Positions 9,281 to 19,190 are shown, numbered from the stretch's first letter. The stretch is 64,000 bases of DNA from Perkinsela sp. pyNocScin1 (GCA_964019655.1 CAXHTR010000001.1:434001-498000); one strand, 5' to 3'. Program-made: numbers and translations. The notes: a model not told the origin generated them from the sequence alone.

Positions 9281-9313
9281 GTAGCCCGGCGGTAGTTTGC
9301 CAATATGAACGCC
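9191..9313 (-). pseudogene. orphan C-terminus of a subfamily C LRR gene
   Basis: The frame ends with GVHIGKLPPGYLKISLGC and then NVSLADEADRDRLALQAL, which aligns with the end of the broken copy at 10991-11661 and with the intact subfamily C gene at 61362-62054 (LHIGKLSPGH, EDEADRPRVSL). No cap and no convincing repeats precede it; residues upstream in the frame do not resemble the family. It is therefore a 5'-truncated remnant lying just past the 3' end of the 9553-10776 gene. Confidence 0.7.
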
Positions 9314-9552
9314 ATGGCTGGCATCAGAAAGCACCCCATTCTCTGTTTGTCTCTGAGCCAAGACGGACCAGCCTTGCTGTAGTGAATTGATGATGACTGA
9401 TAACCATTGAAAGAAGCTGCATAAGCAGATATCTAAGTAGGACCACTCGGCGTTGGCAGTACGAGAAATGCTCTGCGCTCTTATTGAGAGCGGAACAATG
9501 CATTCTTTACAGATATTCATAGTTCTGAATGTTACGTGAGAAAATCTCTCTT

Positions 9553-10776
9553 CTAGATAAGCGAGCAGTACCAAGCCCATCCTAGATCTCGCCCCTCAAC
9601 TGCTTCTTCTATCGCATCTTCTTTTTCTACAACCGGCTTCTCCGGCGCCCGTTGGTGAAGCCCAAGGGCGTGCGGCTCTCCTGCAAACTTGCTCCTGTCG
9701 AACGGGCCCTGCAGCTCATTGTACGAGAGGTCGAGATCCCACAGGCACTCTGGGAGCCTCGACAGGTCGACGCAACCTGTAAAAAGATTAAAGCTGAGGT
9801 CCAGATAGTTCAGTGCGCCTGGCAGATTCGTCAAATCCAGTTCCCCAGTGAGCTTATTGCTTGCGGCATCAACTCGGCGCATACCCTCTGGTAGCGCAGT
9901 CAGGTCGATGCTCCCGTGAAATTCATTGCTGAAGAGACCCAAGTACTCGAGGATGGCCGGCAATGCCGTGAGATCGAGCGTCCCCGTCAGCTCGTTGACC
10001 TCAAGGTATAGCGCCTCGAGCGCTGCTGGGAGCGCGTGGAGGTTCACTTCCCCTGTGAAAGCGTTCCTTGATAGGCAAATGCTCCCGAGATTTGTGGGCA
10101 ACTGAGTCAAATCTATGCTGCCGTGGAATTTGTTCGAGTCGAAGGATGCCCACCGGAGGCAAGCTGGAAGGGCAGTGAGTGGCACAGTGCCCACAAAGCG
10201 ATTGAGATCAATGGATAAGTCCGTAATAGTCTGTGGTAGGGCTTCGAAGGGAAAGGTACCCTCGAGCTCGTTTCTCCCGAGGTGCAGGTGTTCAAGCGCT
10301 GGTGGCAGTCCATGGAGCACAATGTCTTGCTTGAGCGAGCTTTCGAAAACAGTGAACCTTTTGAGCCCTTTGGGCAGACGAGTTAGATCGAAAACATTTG
10401 AACCTTCAGCCAGCATGATGTTCTTTGCCCCAAAACACTCCAAGGATGCTGGCAAGGCACTAAGGTCGATGGACAGCGGCGCTTCGCCAAAGCCGATCCA
10501 GAAGTACGCCAAGTGTGGCGGCAGGGCCCCGACGTGTACCGGCGCATCCGCTTTCAGCGTGCACAGCCAATCGATTTTCGTGACGATATCGTTCCTATCG
10601 CAGTAGATCGCTTCCCAGCTGCACACGTCGAGGAACTCCCCATCGGCGTCTGTGAACTTGGCCAGCGTCTCGTCATCGCACTGGGCGACTATAGACTCCA
10701 GGATGGTCTGGTCGGTGAGCATGCTCGCGTTGAAGCGCATAAGGCCATCGTCTGCGGTAAGGGCGAGGGGTATCAT
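9553..10776 (-). CDS. LRR protein, subfamily A (407 aa)
   Basis: ATG at 10776, leader MIPLALTADD. The cap is shortened and variant: MRFNASMLTDQTILESIVAQ, KFTDADGEFLDVCSWEAIYC, so GV has become AI. The strand after the cap (PVHVGALPPHL) lacks the usual GTI. Twelve repeats follow, many of them SIDLTALP or GTLDLTALP, which gives a long regular solenoid. The C-terminal 45 residues leave the repeat (EPHALGLHQRAPEKPVVEKE), with acid-rich and Trp-containing ends (DLGWAWYCSL). The downstream spacer contains a subfamily C remnant. Confidence 0.88.
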   Translation of the reverse strand: MIPLALTADDGLMRFNASMLTDQTILESIVAQCDDETLAKFTDADGEFLDVCSWEAIYCDRNDIVTKIDWLCTLKADAPVHVGALPPHLAYFWIGFGEAPLSIDLSALPASLECFGAKNIMLAEGSNVFDLTRLPKGLKRFTVFESSLKQDIVLHGLPPALEHLHLGRNELEGTFPFEALPQTITDLSIDLNRFVGTVPLTALPACLRWASFDSNKFHGSIDLTQLPTNLGSICLSRNAFTGEVNLHALPAALEALYLEVNELTGTLDLTALPAILEYLGLFSNEFHGSIDLTALPEGMRRVDAASNKLTGELDLTNLPGALNYLDLSFNLFTGCVDLSRLPECLWDLDLSYNELQGPFDRSKFAGEPHALGLHQRAPEKPVVEKEDAIEEAVEGRDLGWAWYCSLI

Positions 10777-10907
10777 TTGAGTAGGGGGAAAAATTCAATT
10801 ATCAGGGGTCGAGAAAGTCTGACATGAAACAAAGCGTAAAGTTGAAGCAGTCGACTTGATGCAAAGCGCTGATGCCATCGTTCTTGTTCGAAGATTTGAA
10901 AGGGTAT

Positions 10908-11085
10908 CAATGCTCCTGACCTCCAAGTCGGGTTAAGCTTTGATCAGATGTTATAAGCCCGATTGTATGCTATGGTGTCCCACAATCAACCTACAGCCAA
11001 AGTACCAGTGCTCTGAGCTCCACGCGTTTCCTGTCGGTTTCATCGGCAAACGAGACGTTCTTCGGTGCGTGACAACCCAAAGTCA
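10908..11085. repeat. partner of the duplicated segment at 9105-9280
   Basis: Second copy of the spacer-plus-LRR-tail duplication; here the attached subfamily C gene is still recognisable along most of its length (10991-11661). Confidence 0.7.
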
Positions 11086-11661
11086 TTTGGAGACCCCGTG
11101 TTTGTGAGCTTTTGGTGGGCGGAAGTTTGCCAATATGAATGCCACTCCCCTCAACGTTTTTTTCAATAATGTATAACCATTTCATGTTCTCTGGAAGGTT
11201 CTCAATGTGCACAATACCTGTTATTTTATTGCGCTGCACACCAAGTTCGATGATTCAACGCGGAAGATTTCCCAGGTCCAGTACGCCGGTGAAGGCACAA
11301 TCCTGAAGTATGAACGATCGCAAGCTCCCAGGGAGACTGCGTGTATTTACATCCCCAATGAGCTTCTTTTGGTTGCTCAGTTCAAGTCTCTGTATATTTG
11401 GCGGGATGTAGGCAAAGTTGATCGACCCTTCGATTTGGACATCGCCAATAATTAGTCCGTTCCACATAGTTTCAATTATTTCACGCTGCTCATTGCATGC
11501 GACGCTGGTCCACGTGCATCATCTGCTTCGCCAGATAGTGCAGCTCGAGCAACTTCGCAGTCGTTTGGCGTGAAGAATCACTCGACAGTATCTTGCTCTG
11601 AGAGCATTCCTGGATCGAAGCGACCAGCGTGGGGATACTCAGCGCACGAGAAAAGAAGCAT
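10991..11661 (-). pseudogene. subfamily C LRR gene, broken by a stop and a frameshift
   Basis: A nearly full-length copy can be followed through three frames. ATG at 11661 gives MLLFSCAEYPHAGRFDP and MLSEQ. A TGA then stands where intact relatives have Leu in MEL-FTP, and FFTP continues in the same frame past it. Further on, the C-W-SV-C part of the cap is found only after shifting frame by one base. A stretch with GSINFAYIPPNIQRLELSN and LPGSLRSFIL is in the next frame, and the GIHIGKLPP tail ends at 10991. At least one nonsense change and two indels make it non-functional. TGA is a normal stop in neighbouring genes, so recoding is not needed. Confidence 0.8.
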
Positions 11662-12283
11662 TGAAGGCGAGTAAGGGAGAGACGAAGCGTAAGCGGAAGA
11701 TTTATACGAAATATTTTCTTCGAGAATGCTTTGGAAGCTATTCGACCATCCTTGCGATATCAGCAAGGATGCTGCGGTGGGGCGAAGTAATCAGCGTCTC
11801 CTGTCCGCTTTCAGTTGCCAGGAAGTCTTACGTTTTTACCTACCCATTCGAGCTTGGGCCGATACGCAGTAACTGCAAATGACCTGATGTCTTGGTAGCT
11901 TTGCTAGGGACCCCGAATTCAGCAAGAATTTAGCTTGTGCACTTCCTCTATCTGTGTTTCGGACCTCACCTTTCGCTTTACAGAATTTCAGCTGAGCCAG
12001 TGGGATTTGATATGGCATTTCTTCATAAGCATTTCTTCTATAGAATCTGGCTCCCAGGAGTCAGTAGATTGCAGACTCGCCCCTGAGAAAGATGAGACTG
12101 ACCCGCGAAAAGGCCTATTTCGGAGGCTGAAGAGCACTGTCCTCTATTATGAGCGCTCGGCAGACGCACACAAAGAGCATATACTTGAATCTCTCATACC
12201 TGCAGCCACATGGAATTTTTTCTTTTACACTGACATACTGTCCATTCAAAAAATGAGCCCTCCAAATACCAAAACCCGAACGC
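11662..12283. other. intergenic, nothing seen
   Basis: No gene or repeat is supported in these roughly 620 bases. Confidence 0.6.
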
Positions 12284-12958
12284 TCACCCCGCCGGCGGCG
12301 GCATGATGACCTTTGGGTTCCCCATGATGTGCTTTGTGAACCACTGCGACCCCGTCGGGTACAGGAACGCCGTCTGCGCGTTCGCCACTATATCTTTCAG
12401 GTTTGCCCGCCGAAAGACACAGCGGAAGAACATCGCGTCGCGGCAGTCGACGCCGCTCATGTCGCACCCGCTGAAGTCGCAGCCGTGGAACTTGGCGCTG
12501 TTCAGCTGGCTTTTCTGCAGGACGGCGTTCGTGAAGCAGATATTTTGAAAGCTGCCAGAGCGGAGGTTGGCGCCCGGCATGATGGCGTGCGCGAACGAGC
12601 CACCGCCGCAGACTGTGGCGGCCTCGAGATTCACCTGCGGCATCGCTGCGCGGGCCATTGACGACGAGATGCGCACGCCGGAGAGGTCAAACTGCGGCGG
12701 GAAGGCCCGTCCCTCGAGGATCTTGCCCATCGCCGCCGCGTGGTTGGCGAAGGTGCGCACGGCGTCAGTGAGGGTCTGCGCATCGCGCACCGACGGCTTT
12801 GCTGCTGGGGCCGCCAGATCGAACGCGAAGTCACCGATGGTGTCGACCACCGCCATCTCGTAGTTGTGCATCGCGCCGAGGACGATGGCGCGCTTTTCGG
12901 CCTCGGGCATGTGCGACTGGATGGCGAGGCAGAGACGGGCAGAGGACCGAGAAAGCAT
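12284..12958 (-). CDS. pentapeptide-repeat protein, probably mitochondrial (224 aa)
   Basis: ATG at 12958 opens MLSRSSARLCLAIQSHMPEA, an Arg/Ser-rich amphipathic start of the kind that targets mitochondria. Residues about 20-90 are helical. From about 95 the chain follows a five-residue period with Leu/Phe every fifth position (FDLSGVRIS, VNLEAATV, ANLRSGSFQNICFTNAVLQ, SAKFHGCDFSGCDMSG, RANLKDI), a right-handed quadrilateral beta-helix. The C-terminal 30 residues (FLYPTGSQWFTKHIMGNPKV) form a cap. The biochemical role of such proteins in eukaryotes is mostly unknown. Confidence 0.8.
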   Translation of the reverse strand: MLSRSSARLCLAIQSHMPEAEKRAIVLGAMHNYEMAVVDTIGDFAFDLAAPAAKPSVRDAQTLTDAVRTFANHAAAMGKILEGRAFPPQFDLSGVRISSSMARAAMPQVNLEAATVCGGGSFAHAIMPGANLRSGSFQNICFTNAVLQKSQLNSAKFHGCDFSGCDMSGVDCRDAMFFRCVFRRANLKDIVANAQTAFLYPTGSQWFTKHIMGNPKVIMPPPAG

Positions 12959-13127
12959 TGCGATGTTGTGAAGGAAAAAAGATTTGAGTAAAATTTTGTG
13001 TGAATTTTGGTTTTTTGACTTGAGACTTAAGCGCAATGGCCATAAAGCGTCGAAAAGTGGCAATTTCCTTGGGTTGGCCTAGAGAATTCAAGCTCTGGCT
13101 ATACTCATAAGCATTGTGCACACAATC

Positions 13128-13499
13128 TCAGTTTTCGGCCTTCACAAGCTCAGTGTAAATTTCGGAATACACCGCCTTTGCCTTCGCGATGCTCTCGTCT
13201 GCCTTCTCGCGCTTGGTCTTGATCGATTCGATCAGCTTGTCAAACTCCTCGACGCTCGCTGCTTCGCTCTGGAGCACCGCGTCCCTCGTCGTGCCCACAA
13301 AGCACTTGCCCACGGCTCGGTACAGCGTGCCCTCCGGGGCGAGCGCGGACACGACGCGCTGCGTGATGGTCGACTTTTTCTTTTGGATCTCAAAGTTGCG
13401 GGACTCCTCGGCGTAGTGTGCGGAGAGGTTGCCGAGGACGTTGAGCTCCTGCTCGATGCGCTGGAGGGCGGCCTGACTTTCGTGCTTGTCGGATACCAT
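13128..13499 (-). CDS. prefoldin beta-type subunit, probably subunit 1 (123 aa)
   Basis: The ATG at 13499 gives MVSDKHESQAALQRIEQELN; the longer frame upstream lacks family character. Two long coiled-coil arms (about 8-45 and 85-120) flank a short beta hairpin: ALAPEGTLYRAVGKCFVGTT. The YRAVGKCF element is typical of prefoldin subunit 1, where YR-VG-MF is usual. Length fits the family. Prefoldin is the cytosolic hexamer that hands actin and tubulin to the TRiC/CCT chaperonin. Subunit 1 is the best guess over the other beta-type subunits. Confidence 0.7.
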   Translation of the reverse strand: MVSDKHESQAALQRIEQELNVLGNLSAHYAEESRNFEIQKKKSTITQRVVSALAPEGTLYRAVGKCFVGTTRDAVLQSEAASVEEFDKLIESIKTKREKADESIAKAKAVYSEIYTELVKAEN

Positions 13500-13967
13500 T
13501 CGAATATTTGAAGTAGAGCGTAAATAGGGGAAAAAGTGTGGTAGAAACTTTTGAAAGGGATACACTTGACTGTGTGCGTCGAGTTTTGGCTGGCAAACTC
13601 TTACGTTTCAGCACACTGAGCTCTTTCGATGCCCGTGTATGTACAATCAATGTATAATGAAATGCTGCTGACCGAGTATGTTTGCAGAGAAACTATCGCT
13701 CCGCAGAAGTAAGGACGGGGTGAATTGCGTATCGAGGGAATCGATGAGGTTTGAATCTTCACTCGTTGACTTTCGAGGGATATCTGCGCTGCTTTGTCGG
13801 TAGACTTTGTGACGCCGAAATCGACGCCAATCACCCTGAGCGTTACCGGCAGGCCTCGAGACTTCACCTTTTGCAGAGGTGAATAGCTCTCTGTGCCAGT
13901 GAAACGCTGTGCTTTGCGTCCAGACTGGCTGTAATTTCTCAAGCTGCCTACGTGCAATCCCAGGTTT
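13500..13967 (-). other. intergenic with a possible decayed LRR tail
   Basis: On the minus strand a frame at about 13735-13930 reads RFTGTESYSPLQ, then LPVTLRVIGVDFGV and STDKAAQISLESQRVKI. The order FTGT, LP, and a charged D/R-V-L tail resembles the C-terminus of subfamily C, but weakly, and there is no intact repeat. I treat it as a possible remnant only. Confidence 0.35.
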
Positions 13968-14672
13968 TTAGTGAATCTGTGTAGTAATGCAGTCTATTCC
14001 TGTCATGATCTCCTCGATGCGGCCATTGCCACCGTAATCTCCGCCCTCACCCATATCAAAGCGAACCTCACGGACTTTGTTTAGTCCCAGATCTATGCGC
14101 GTTACGCCCGGAGGCAACGGATCACAGGGCACAACACGCTGCTTAATCTTATTGCTCCACAGCTTTGTAATTTCCAGCGAAGGGGGAAGCCTCTGAAGCG
14201 AAATCGGCCCCGTGATGAGATTCTGTGAGAGATCCAGCGTTTCAAGCTTTCGTGGAAGGTTCTGCATATCGATTGTCCCATGAATTTTATTGCCACTCAT
14301 GTTGAGCTCTTGTAGATTTTTCGGGAGCAGCCGCGTGTGCAGCACATAGCACTGCCCGCATCTCGAGATAGCGAGGTCTTTCACACCTGGTGGGAGAAAC
14401 TCGTAATGAATCGCGCCTATGTTTGCAAATCCCATGAATGCGAGGTGCGTCAGTGTCGCTTGTGCGCAGACACGCGAAAACAGGCCCATTTCATGATCGT
14501 ATATCGGCCAGTCGCACAGGCTGGCTACAGGCCTACCGCGTGATATGGTTCGGAGAATATCTGGATCGACATCTTGGAACACGGCTCCAAGTAGTGATCG
14601 ATGCATTTGCATATGTGTGAGCGCTAGTGGTCGTTCCACTGCATCAGCTGCGAGGATAATGAGTGAAAGCAT
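13968..14672 (-). CDS. LRR protein, subfamily B (234 aa)
   Basis: ATG at 14672, leader MLSLIILAADA. The subfamily B cap lacks the DQxxME motif but keeps a D-C-W core (SLCDWPIYDHEMGLFSRVCA). The first strand-repeat is YEFLPPGVKDLAISRCGQCY, then the hallmark LHTRLLPKNLQ. Four further repeats follow: GTIDMQNLPRKL, GPISLQRLPPSL, and a last one with NKIKQRVVPCDPLPPGV. The tail (EGGDYGGNGRIEEIMTGI) is short and Gly/acid-rich. Repeats use N-x-I rather than N-x-F, as in the other B genes. Confidence 0.86.
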   Translation of the reverse strand: MLSLIILAADAVERPLALTHMQMHRSLLGAVFQDVDPDILRTISRGRPVASLCDWPIYDHEMGLFSRVCAQATLTHLAFMGFANIGAIHYEFLPPGVKDLAISRCGQCYVLHTRLLPKNLQELNMSGNKIHGTIDMQNLPRKLETLDLSQNLITGPISLQRLPPSLEITKLWSNKIKQRVVPCDPLPPGVTRIDLGLNKVREVRFDMGEGGDYGGNGRIEEIMTGIDCITTQIH

Positions 14673-16041
14673 TGGTAGTCATACCATAGAGAAGAAAAAT
14701 GCACACACCTTGGCAACAGTCAATTAAATGCTGCTCAAGCCCTTCAACCATGAAGGTCTACGGGGCTGCCATTCTTTGATGCATGCACGAGGTCGTGTGC
14801 CCTTTGGGTAATTCCATGCTGCTTTGCGATTCATAGCTGCGTATACTACTTTGAGATACTGTACCCACCACCCTGGCACAATTTCTGCCTATGCAGAGAA
14901 TTCATTCACAATAGCTGCTGGCTAATTACTGGCTAGATGCGGTTTACTTCGTCAAAATTTCGCAAAATCTCTATCTTCAGCATCCCCGAATTCGATCTCA
15001 ACTGTCTCCGAAATGCTTTGATAAACTGGTGATCTCAAGAGCATGGGTCTCCGAAGTCAGCGGGCTTCAGACTGATCTGAAAATTGCCTTTTTAATGACA
15101 TTTGGAAACACTGCATCTTTTTGAGCGACATAAATGGCAGATACGAACTTCGTCGTGAGGCTGATTTTTGTCCTTCTCAACCCTTTGAAATCATAAACTC
15201 TTATGAAAATGAAGCATTTTCAGAAAAAGCAGGGTCTGAGGGGAACTTTCAAAATCTCTATCTTGTATAATCTTGTATAATGGTCAACTTGACAATTCAC
15301 ATCACATCACACAGTCATTTATAATATAAGCGAAAATTTAATCTTGAAATACAGTACTTTACATATGAAAACGGACAAGATGCCGATTTCTTATATCAAA
15401 AGATTTTCGACCATTTTTTTTTTCAAAAGACTTCAAAATGCCAGGAGACGCCGAAAATAATGCTTTTCGCGAGGGTTTAGTGAATCGAATTTTGTACCAA
15501 ATTTGGGGGGACAGGCCATTGAGCCTCCACTCTAGCCAAGAAACAGGGATCGCAAGGGGTAACAAAAGAGGCAATGCGGTTCGAAAATTCCCTAAAAACT
15601 TTCCCGGTGTACATGAAAAGGTTCTCTGACTTTGGAAGGCATCGTATTTGTCAGAATATGGGCAGATCATCCGGCAGTTGGCAAGGAATCCTCGACGCAT
15701 GCAACAGGTCATCGATGCTGGGGGCATAAGCTCCATTACTGACCCACAGGTCAAAATGGGGGGTCAAAAACATGAAAAATCGTCATTAATCGTCAAATAT
15801 TACAGATATTCGAGTAATTCCAATTTCTAGAACTATCTACTCTCCGAGATCTCTCAAATGCCGCCCTTTTTACCCTCATATCTGAAAATATGTTCAAATG
15901 GCATCTTGTCCAACAGCATTGTAAAGTACTGTACACTTTCGGAACATCCACGAACCCGCAATACAACACTCCAAGTTCCTTTGGCTCATTCTATGGATGT
16001 GTACAACAGCTTACTTCTCCCTAGCTATTCCAAAACAACAC
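14673..16041. other. long intergenic region, possible old repeat-derived DNA
   Basis: 1.37 kb with no supported gene. A minus-strand frame (about 15359-15736, with PLLLPLAIPVSWLEWRLNG) is open for about 125 residues but has no recognised family and skewed composition. The words CAAAATCTCTATCTT (near 14967 and 15250) and TATAATCTTGTATAAT occur more than once. The stretch looks like unlabelled repetitive DNA rather than a gene. Confidence 0.4.
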
Positions 16042-18975
16042 TTACGTGTCCTCTACCCGATACAGCCCAGCGGCGCGCTGCGCGTACAGCAGCGACTCCC
16101 ACAGCTGCTTCGCGCACCGCCCCGTGAGGTCCCGCAGCCGCTCGGCGATCGCGCCCTCGGGCGGGGCCCACGCCGCGCGGTCCCGCCACTGAAAGATGTG
16201 CAGCGACGCGAGCATCACCGCCTCGGCCATATCCTCTATAGCTCTGATAAAAACCTCGTCACCGAGCCCAATGATCTCTCGGAGTGGCCCGACTGACCCG
16301 CTTGGTACCCCGCGCACGGTGAATTCGAAAGCGATTAGCGTGAGGCGAGGGATGCGCTTCTTCTTGAGCCAGTGCATGTACTTGTTGGTCTTATACGCGT
16401 GCCGCGCCGCGACGGCCTTCTCCCACGGGCAGGAGAGCTCGAGTATAAACTGCCGACCGTCCGCGAGCTGCACCCAGCCGTCGGGCCGGAAGCTCGTCGT
16501 CGCAAGCCAGGCTGGGCGCTCAGCGACTTTGCTCGATTTTTCTGGATAGCGCTCGTCGAGGTTGTACGCGACCACCCCCGGGCTCTCCCGAAGGTACTTG
16601 TCGAGGACCGCGAGCACCAAGTCGTGGCGGAAGGTGTAGCGGCCGTCCAGTAGGGCAAATTGGCACCCAGACAGGATATGGCACATCGTGTTCGGCCAGG
16701 GCGCGTCGCAGTGGCTCCCGCAGACGCGCCGGTGCTCGGCCAGACCCCCCTCGACCATCGCGCTCATGGACATTTTCGTCAAATCGGCAGTGTCGGCGAG
16801 GGGCAGATTGTCCTCAATACGCTTCAGGGCGCTGGCGTAGCACTGCGTGCACTGCCGCGTGGGCAGCCGCGCCTCGGCCGGTGGGAGAATCGAAACTTCT
16901 TCTTCTTTTTCAGATATCTGGGGCGTTTTTCGGTCTTCAGCGAGTGCAGTCTGGCTGCCATTGAACACGAGGGTGTTTGTGCCAATGAGCGTCGGGCAGG
17001 CCTGGGCGTGCACAGGGAGGCCGACGACGCCCCACTGCACCTGCGTCGCCCAGTACACACTGGAAAAGCCGCGGCGCTCGGCCTCGCGCATGAGCTTGCT
17101 CCGCGCGTAGGTCGCAAAGCTCGCGCCGGCCACGACGGGCCGCGGGCATTTTCTGTATAGATCTTCGACGACAGCGGGTACGCTGACGTCGGCCATGCGC
17201 ACAAAGTTGGCCTCGAGCGCGGGGACGTGGACTTTTTTGGTATTCGGCTTGAGCTTGATGTGGAAGGCGGCGGCGTCCTGGGCGCTGATCCAGAGGTGCT
17301 GGTGGGGGCTCGCTGCCCTGAGTGATTCTGCGCCGGCGATGCGCTCGCCAGTGATCGCGTTGGTCGGGTGCTGGGGGTCCATCGAGAAAATGATGGGGCG
17401 GGCAATATCCTGCGAAGTCAGGAAGGTCACGCCGGAAAGTGCGAGCGGATTCACAGCTTTGACTTCAGGGGCTTTGTTGGCGACGTTGTGGTAGGTGACC
17501 CCATCGATCGTGAATTCGCGGTGGCAGACGCGGCTGTGCAGGTCTGCGCGCGTGAGCGCCTCTATCTTGCGAATCCACAGCGGGGAGTCGTAGCCGACCT
17601 CGACAGCGACCCCGAGGAGGAACTGGACGTGTTTCTGTGGGATGACTGCTCCTGGCGTCGCGCTCTGCGGGTATATGGCGCGCATGAACTGCACGAACGG
17701 CTTGTTGTCTATCGCCTCGATGTTGATGTACTGCTTGGCGCCGGCAGTGTGCACTCGCGCATGCTTCATGCAGTTGAGCTGGAACGCTTTCGTATCGGCC
17801 GTCGACACCCACTGATTCGTTTTGTAGCTGTGCTGGGTGAGTGCCTCGCCGCCCTCGATGGTCTCTCCTGAAATAGCGTCAATGGGTTTTTCTTGGGCGC
17901 CGTCTTCTTGGAAAAGACTCTCGCTCTCAGTAGCAAACGTGACATTCTCTGCGTTGATGTAGGTGACCCCGTCTATCACGGTCTGTGCGCGCTCAGAGCT
18001 CGTCACGACCCCGAGGATCGCGCAGTCTGCGAGGGTGAGCCAGAAGGGCGACGTGAGCTTGTTGGCCATGGCGGTTTTCACGAGCACTGCAGCGTCTTCC
18101 TCAGCAAATTTGGTCTCTATTTGAATAGAAGTCGGGTAGAGCTTTTTGATTTTGTTCAAATCGCTCGTATTGGCTATTTCTGACACGTGCACGTACGCCT
18201 GTTGTGTGGCCGGGGACGCCTGGCGGGGTTTGAGCCCGTACTCCTGCATTTGCCACTGGGACACCCAGGCGTTCGATTCACGCTTCGGCCGCTGCTCGGG
18301 GGTAAAGTTGGGGATTGGCTCGCCACTCAGCGCGTTGATTGGCTTGACTTCGTCAGATGTTGTTGTCTTTGTGCTGTGCTGTGTCTCGGAATCTAAAGTC
18401 TTTGCCCCTCGCAACGCACTCTTTGGGCGCCGTGGGCGGTCCTGGCACGGAAACTTGAGCTGATCCACGTTGTAGAAGAGCAGATTTCGCCCAAAGCAGT
18501 GTGCCACATGGCCCATCCCTTTGGTCACCGTCGCGCCCAGCTGGTCAACCGTTTTCTGCACGAGCCAGTAGGGGGACTTGTAGTTGAATTTGGCAGAAAA
18601 CATGAGCAGCTGGTCGCCAATAAAACGCTCATACCCGACTTGGCGCCGCAGCGAGCGCGGGTATATGCTCCTGAGCCGGTTGAAGGCAGCGGCATTGCGT
18701 ATGCTTTCGGTGCTGTAGTAGGTTTTCTTCCCTCGGTAGCTGCGAAAGGTGAATGTGATGGGGTCCTTTTTGAGATGGAGGCCGTAGTGCTCGACTTCGT
18801 CCTGGGTGACCCACTCATTGTTCTTTGACTTTGCAACGTCGGCGTACGCTGCGGCCTCGGCGATAGGTCTCTGGCTCAGGGCGTGCAGCGGGACGGGGAC
18901 ACGCCGCGTGCCTGCATGCCGCAGCGACAGCTTGTACAAAGAATATGCCAAGCTATGATAGTTAAGTATTTGCAT
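16042..18975 (-). CDS. four-repeat protein fused to a retrotransposon-type Zn finger and restriction-like endonuclease (977 aa)
   Basis: The ATG at 18975 gives MQILNYHSLAYSLYKLSLRH, a likely mitochondrial presequence. Four copies of an unknown domain of about 120-130 residues follow, near 40-165, 225-340, 395-515 and 555-680. Each begins with a W-V/I-S core (NEWVTQDEVEHYGL, NAWVSQWQMQEYGL, NQWVSTADTKAFQL, HLWISAQDAAAFHI) and includes Y-SPYW-like blocks. The repeats are separated by an A-SGE-I linker (INALSGEPI, IDAISGETI, TNAITGERI). From about 705 the tail is retrotransposon-like: CTQC, a C/H cluster with MCHILSGC (to 771) and GRYTFRHDLVLAVL. Then comes SFRPDGW (Asp 832), LELSCPW (Glu 846) and KTNKYMHW, the RPD-x13-E-x(n)-K layout of restriction-like endonucleases of non-LTR elements. 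No reverse transcriptase is present. The frame is intact, which suggests a domesticated host protein; function unknown. Confidence 0.8.
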   Translation of the reverse strand: MQILNYHSLAYSLYKLSLRHAGTRRVPVPLHALSQRPIAEAAAYADVAKSKNNEWVTQDEVEHYGLHLKKDPITFTFRSYRGKKTYYSTESIRNAAAFNRLRSIYPRSLRRQVGYERFIGDQLLMFSAKFNYKSPYWLVQKTVDQLGATVTKGMGHVAHCFGRNLLFYNVDQLKFPCQDRPRRPKSALRGAKTLDSETQHSTKTTTSDEVKPINALSGEPIPNFTPEQRPKRESNAWVSQWQMQEYGLKPRQASPATQQAYVHVSEIANTSDLNKIKKLYPTSIQIETKFAEEDAAVLVKTAMANKLTSPFWLTLADCAILGVVTSSERAQTVIDGVTYINAENVTFATESESLFQEDGAQEKPIDAISGETIEGGEALTQHSYKTNQWVSTADTKAFQLNCMKHARVHTAGAKQYINIEAIDNKPFVQFMRAIYPQSATPGAVIPQKHVQFLLGVAVEVGYDSPLWIRKIEALTRADLHSRVCHREFTIDGVTYHNVANKAPEVKAVNPLALSGVTFLTSQDIARPIIFSMDPQHPTNAITGERIAGAESLRAASPHQHLWISAQDAAAFHIKLKPNTKKVHVPALEANFVRMADVSVPAVVEDLYRKCPRPVVAGASFATYARSKLMREAERRGFSSVYWATQVQWGVVGLPVHAQACPTLIGTNTLVFNGSQTALAEDRKTPQISEKEEEVSILPPAEARLPTRQCTQCYASALKRIEDNLPLADTADLTKMSMSAMVEGGLAEHRRVCGSHCDAPWPNTMCHILSGCQFALLDGRYTFRHDLVLAVLDKYLRESPGVVAYNLDERYPEKSSKVAERPAWLATTSFRPDGWVQLADGRQFILELSCPWEKAVAARHAYKTNKYMHWLKKKRIPRLTLIAFEFTVRGVPSGSVGPLREIIGLGDEVFIRAIEDMAEAVMLASLHIFQWRDRAAWAPPEGAIAERLRDLTGRCAKQLWESLLYAQRAAGLYRVEDT

Positions 18976-19190
18976 TCTTTGTTCAAACTTGAGATGCCAC
19001 TTTTGGAGCAAACATTGGTCGAAGCGATAGAAGCGTGTAGAACCTAGAAGGTACGAGAGAATCCGAAGAATTCAAATGGAAGTCAAAAGTGAGCTAAAGT
19101 AAACCTATAAGCTATCTCGGCATTCATGTATACAAGTGAATACATAAAGGAGTATTCAATGCTACTTTGAAGCCTTTTTGCCTTATAAAT

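Noticed and set aside
15359-15754. Minus-strand 125-residue frame as a gene
   Set aside because: No recognised family, low-quality composition, no upstream signals and repeated words around it; more likely repeat-derived DNA.
16042-18975. RAP-domain or PPR-type mitochondrial RNA protein
   Set aside because: The C-terminal block has HILSGC, GRYTFRHD and RPD...E...K motifs of retrotransposon endonuclease tails, and no 35-residue helical repeats are present.
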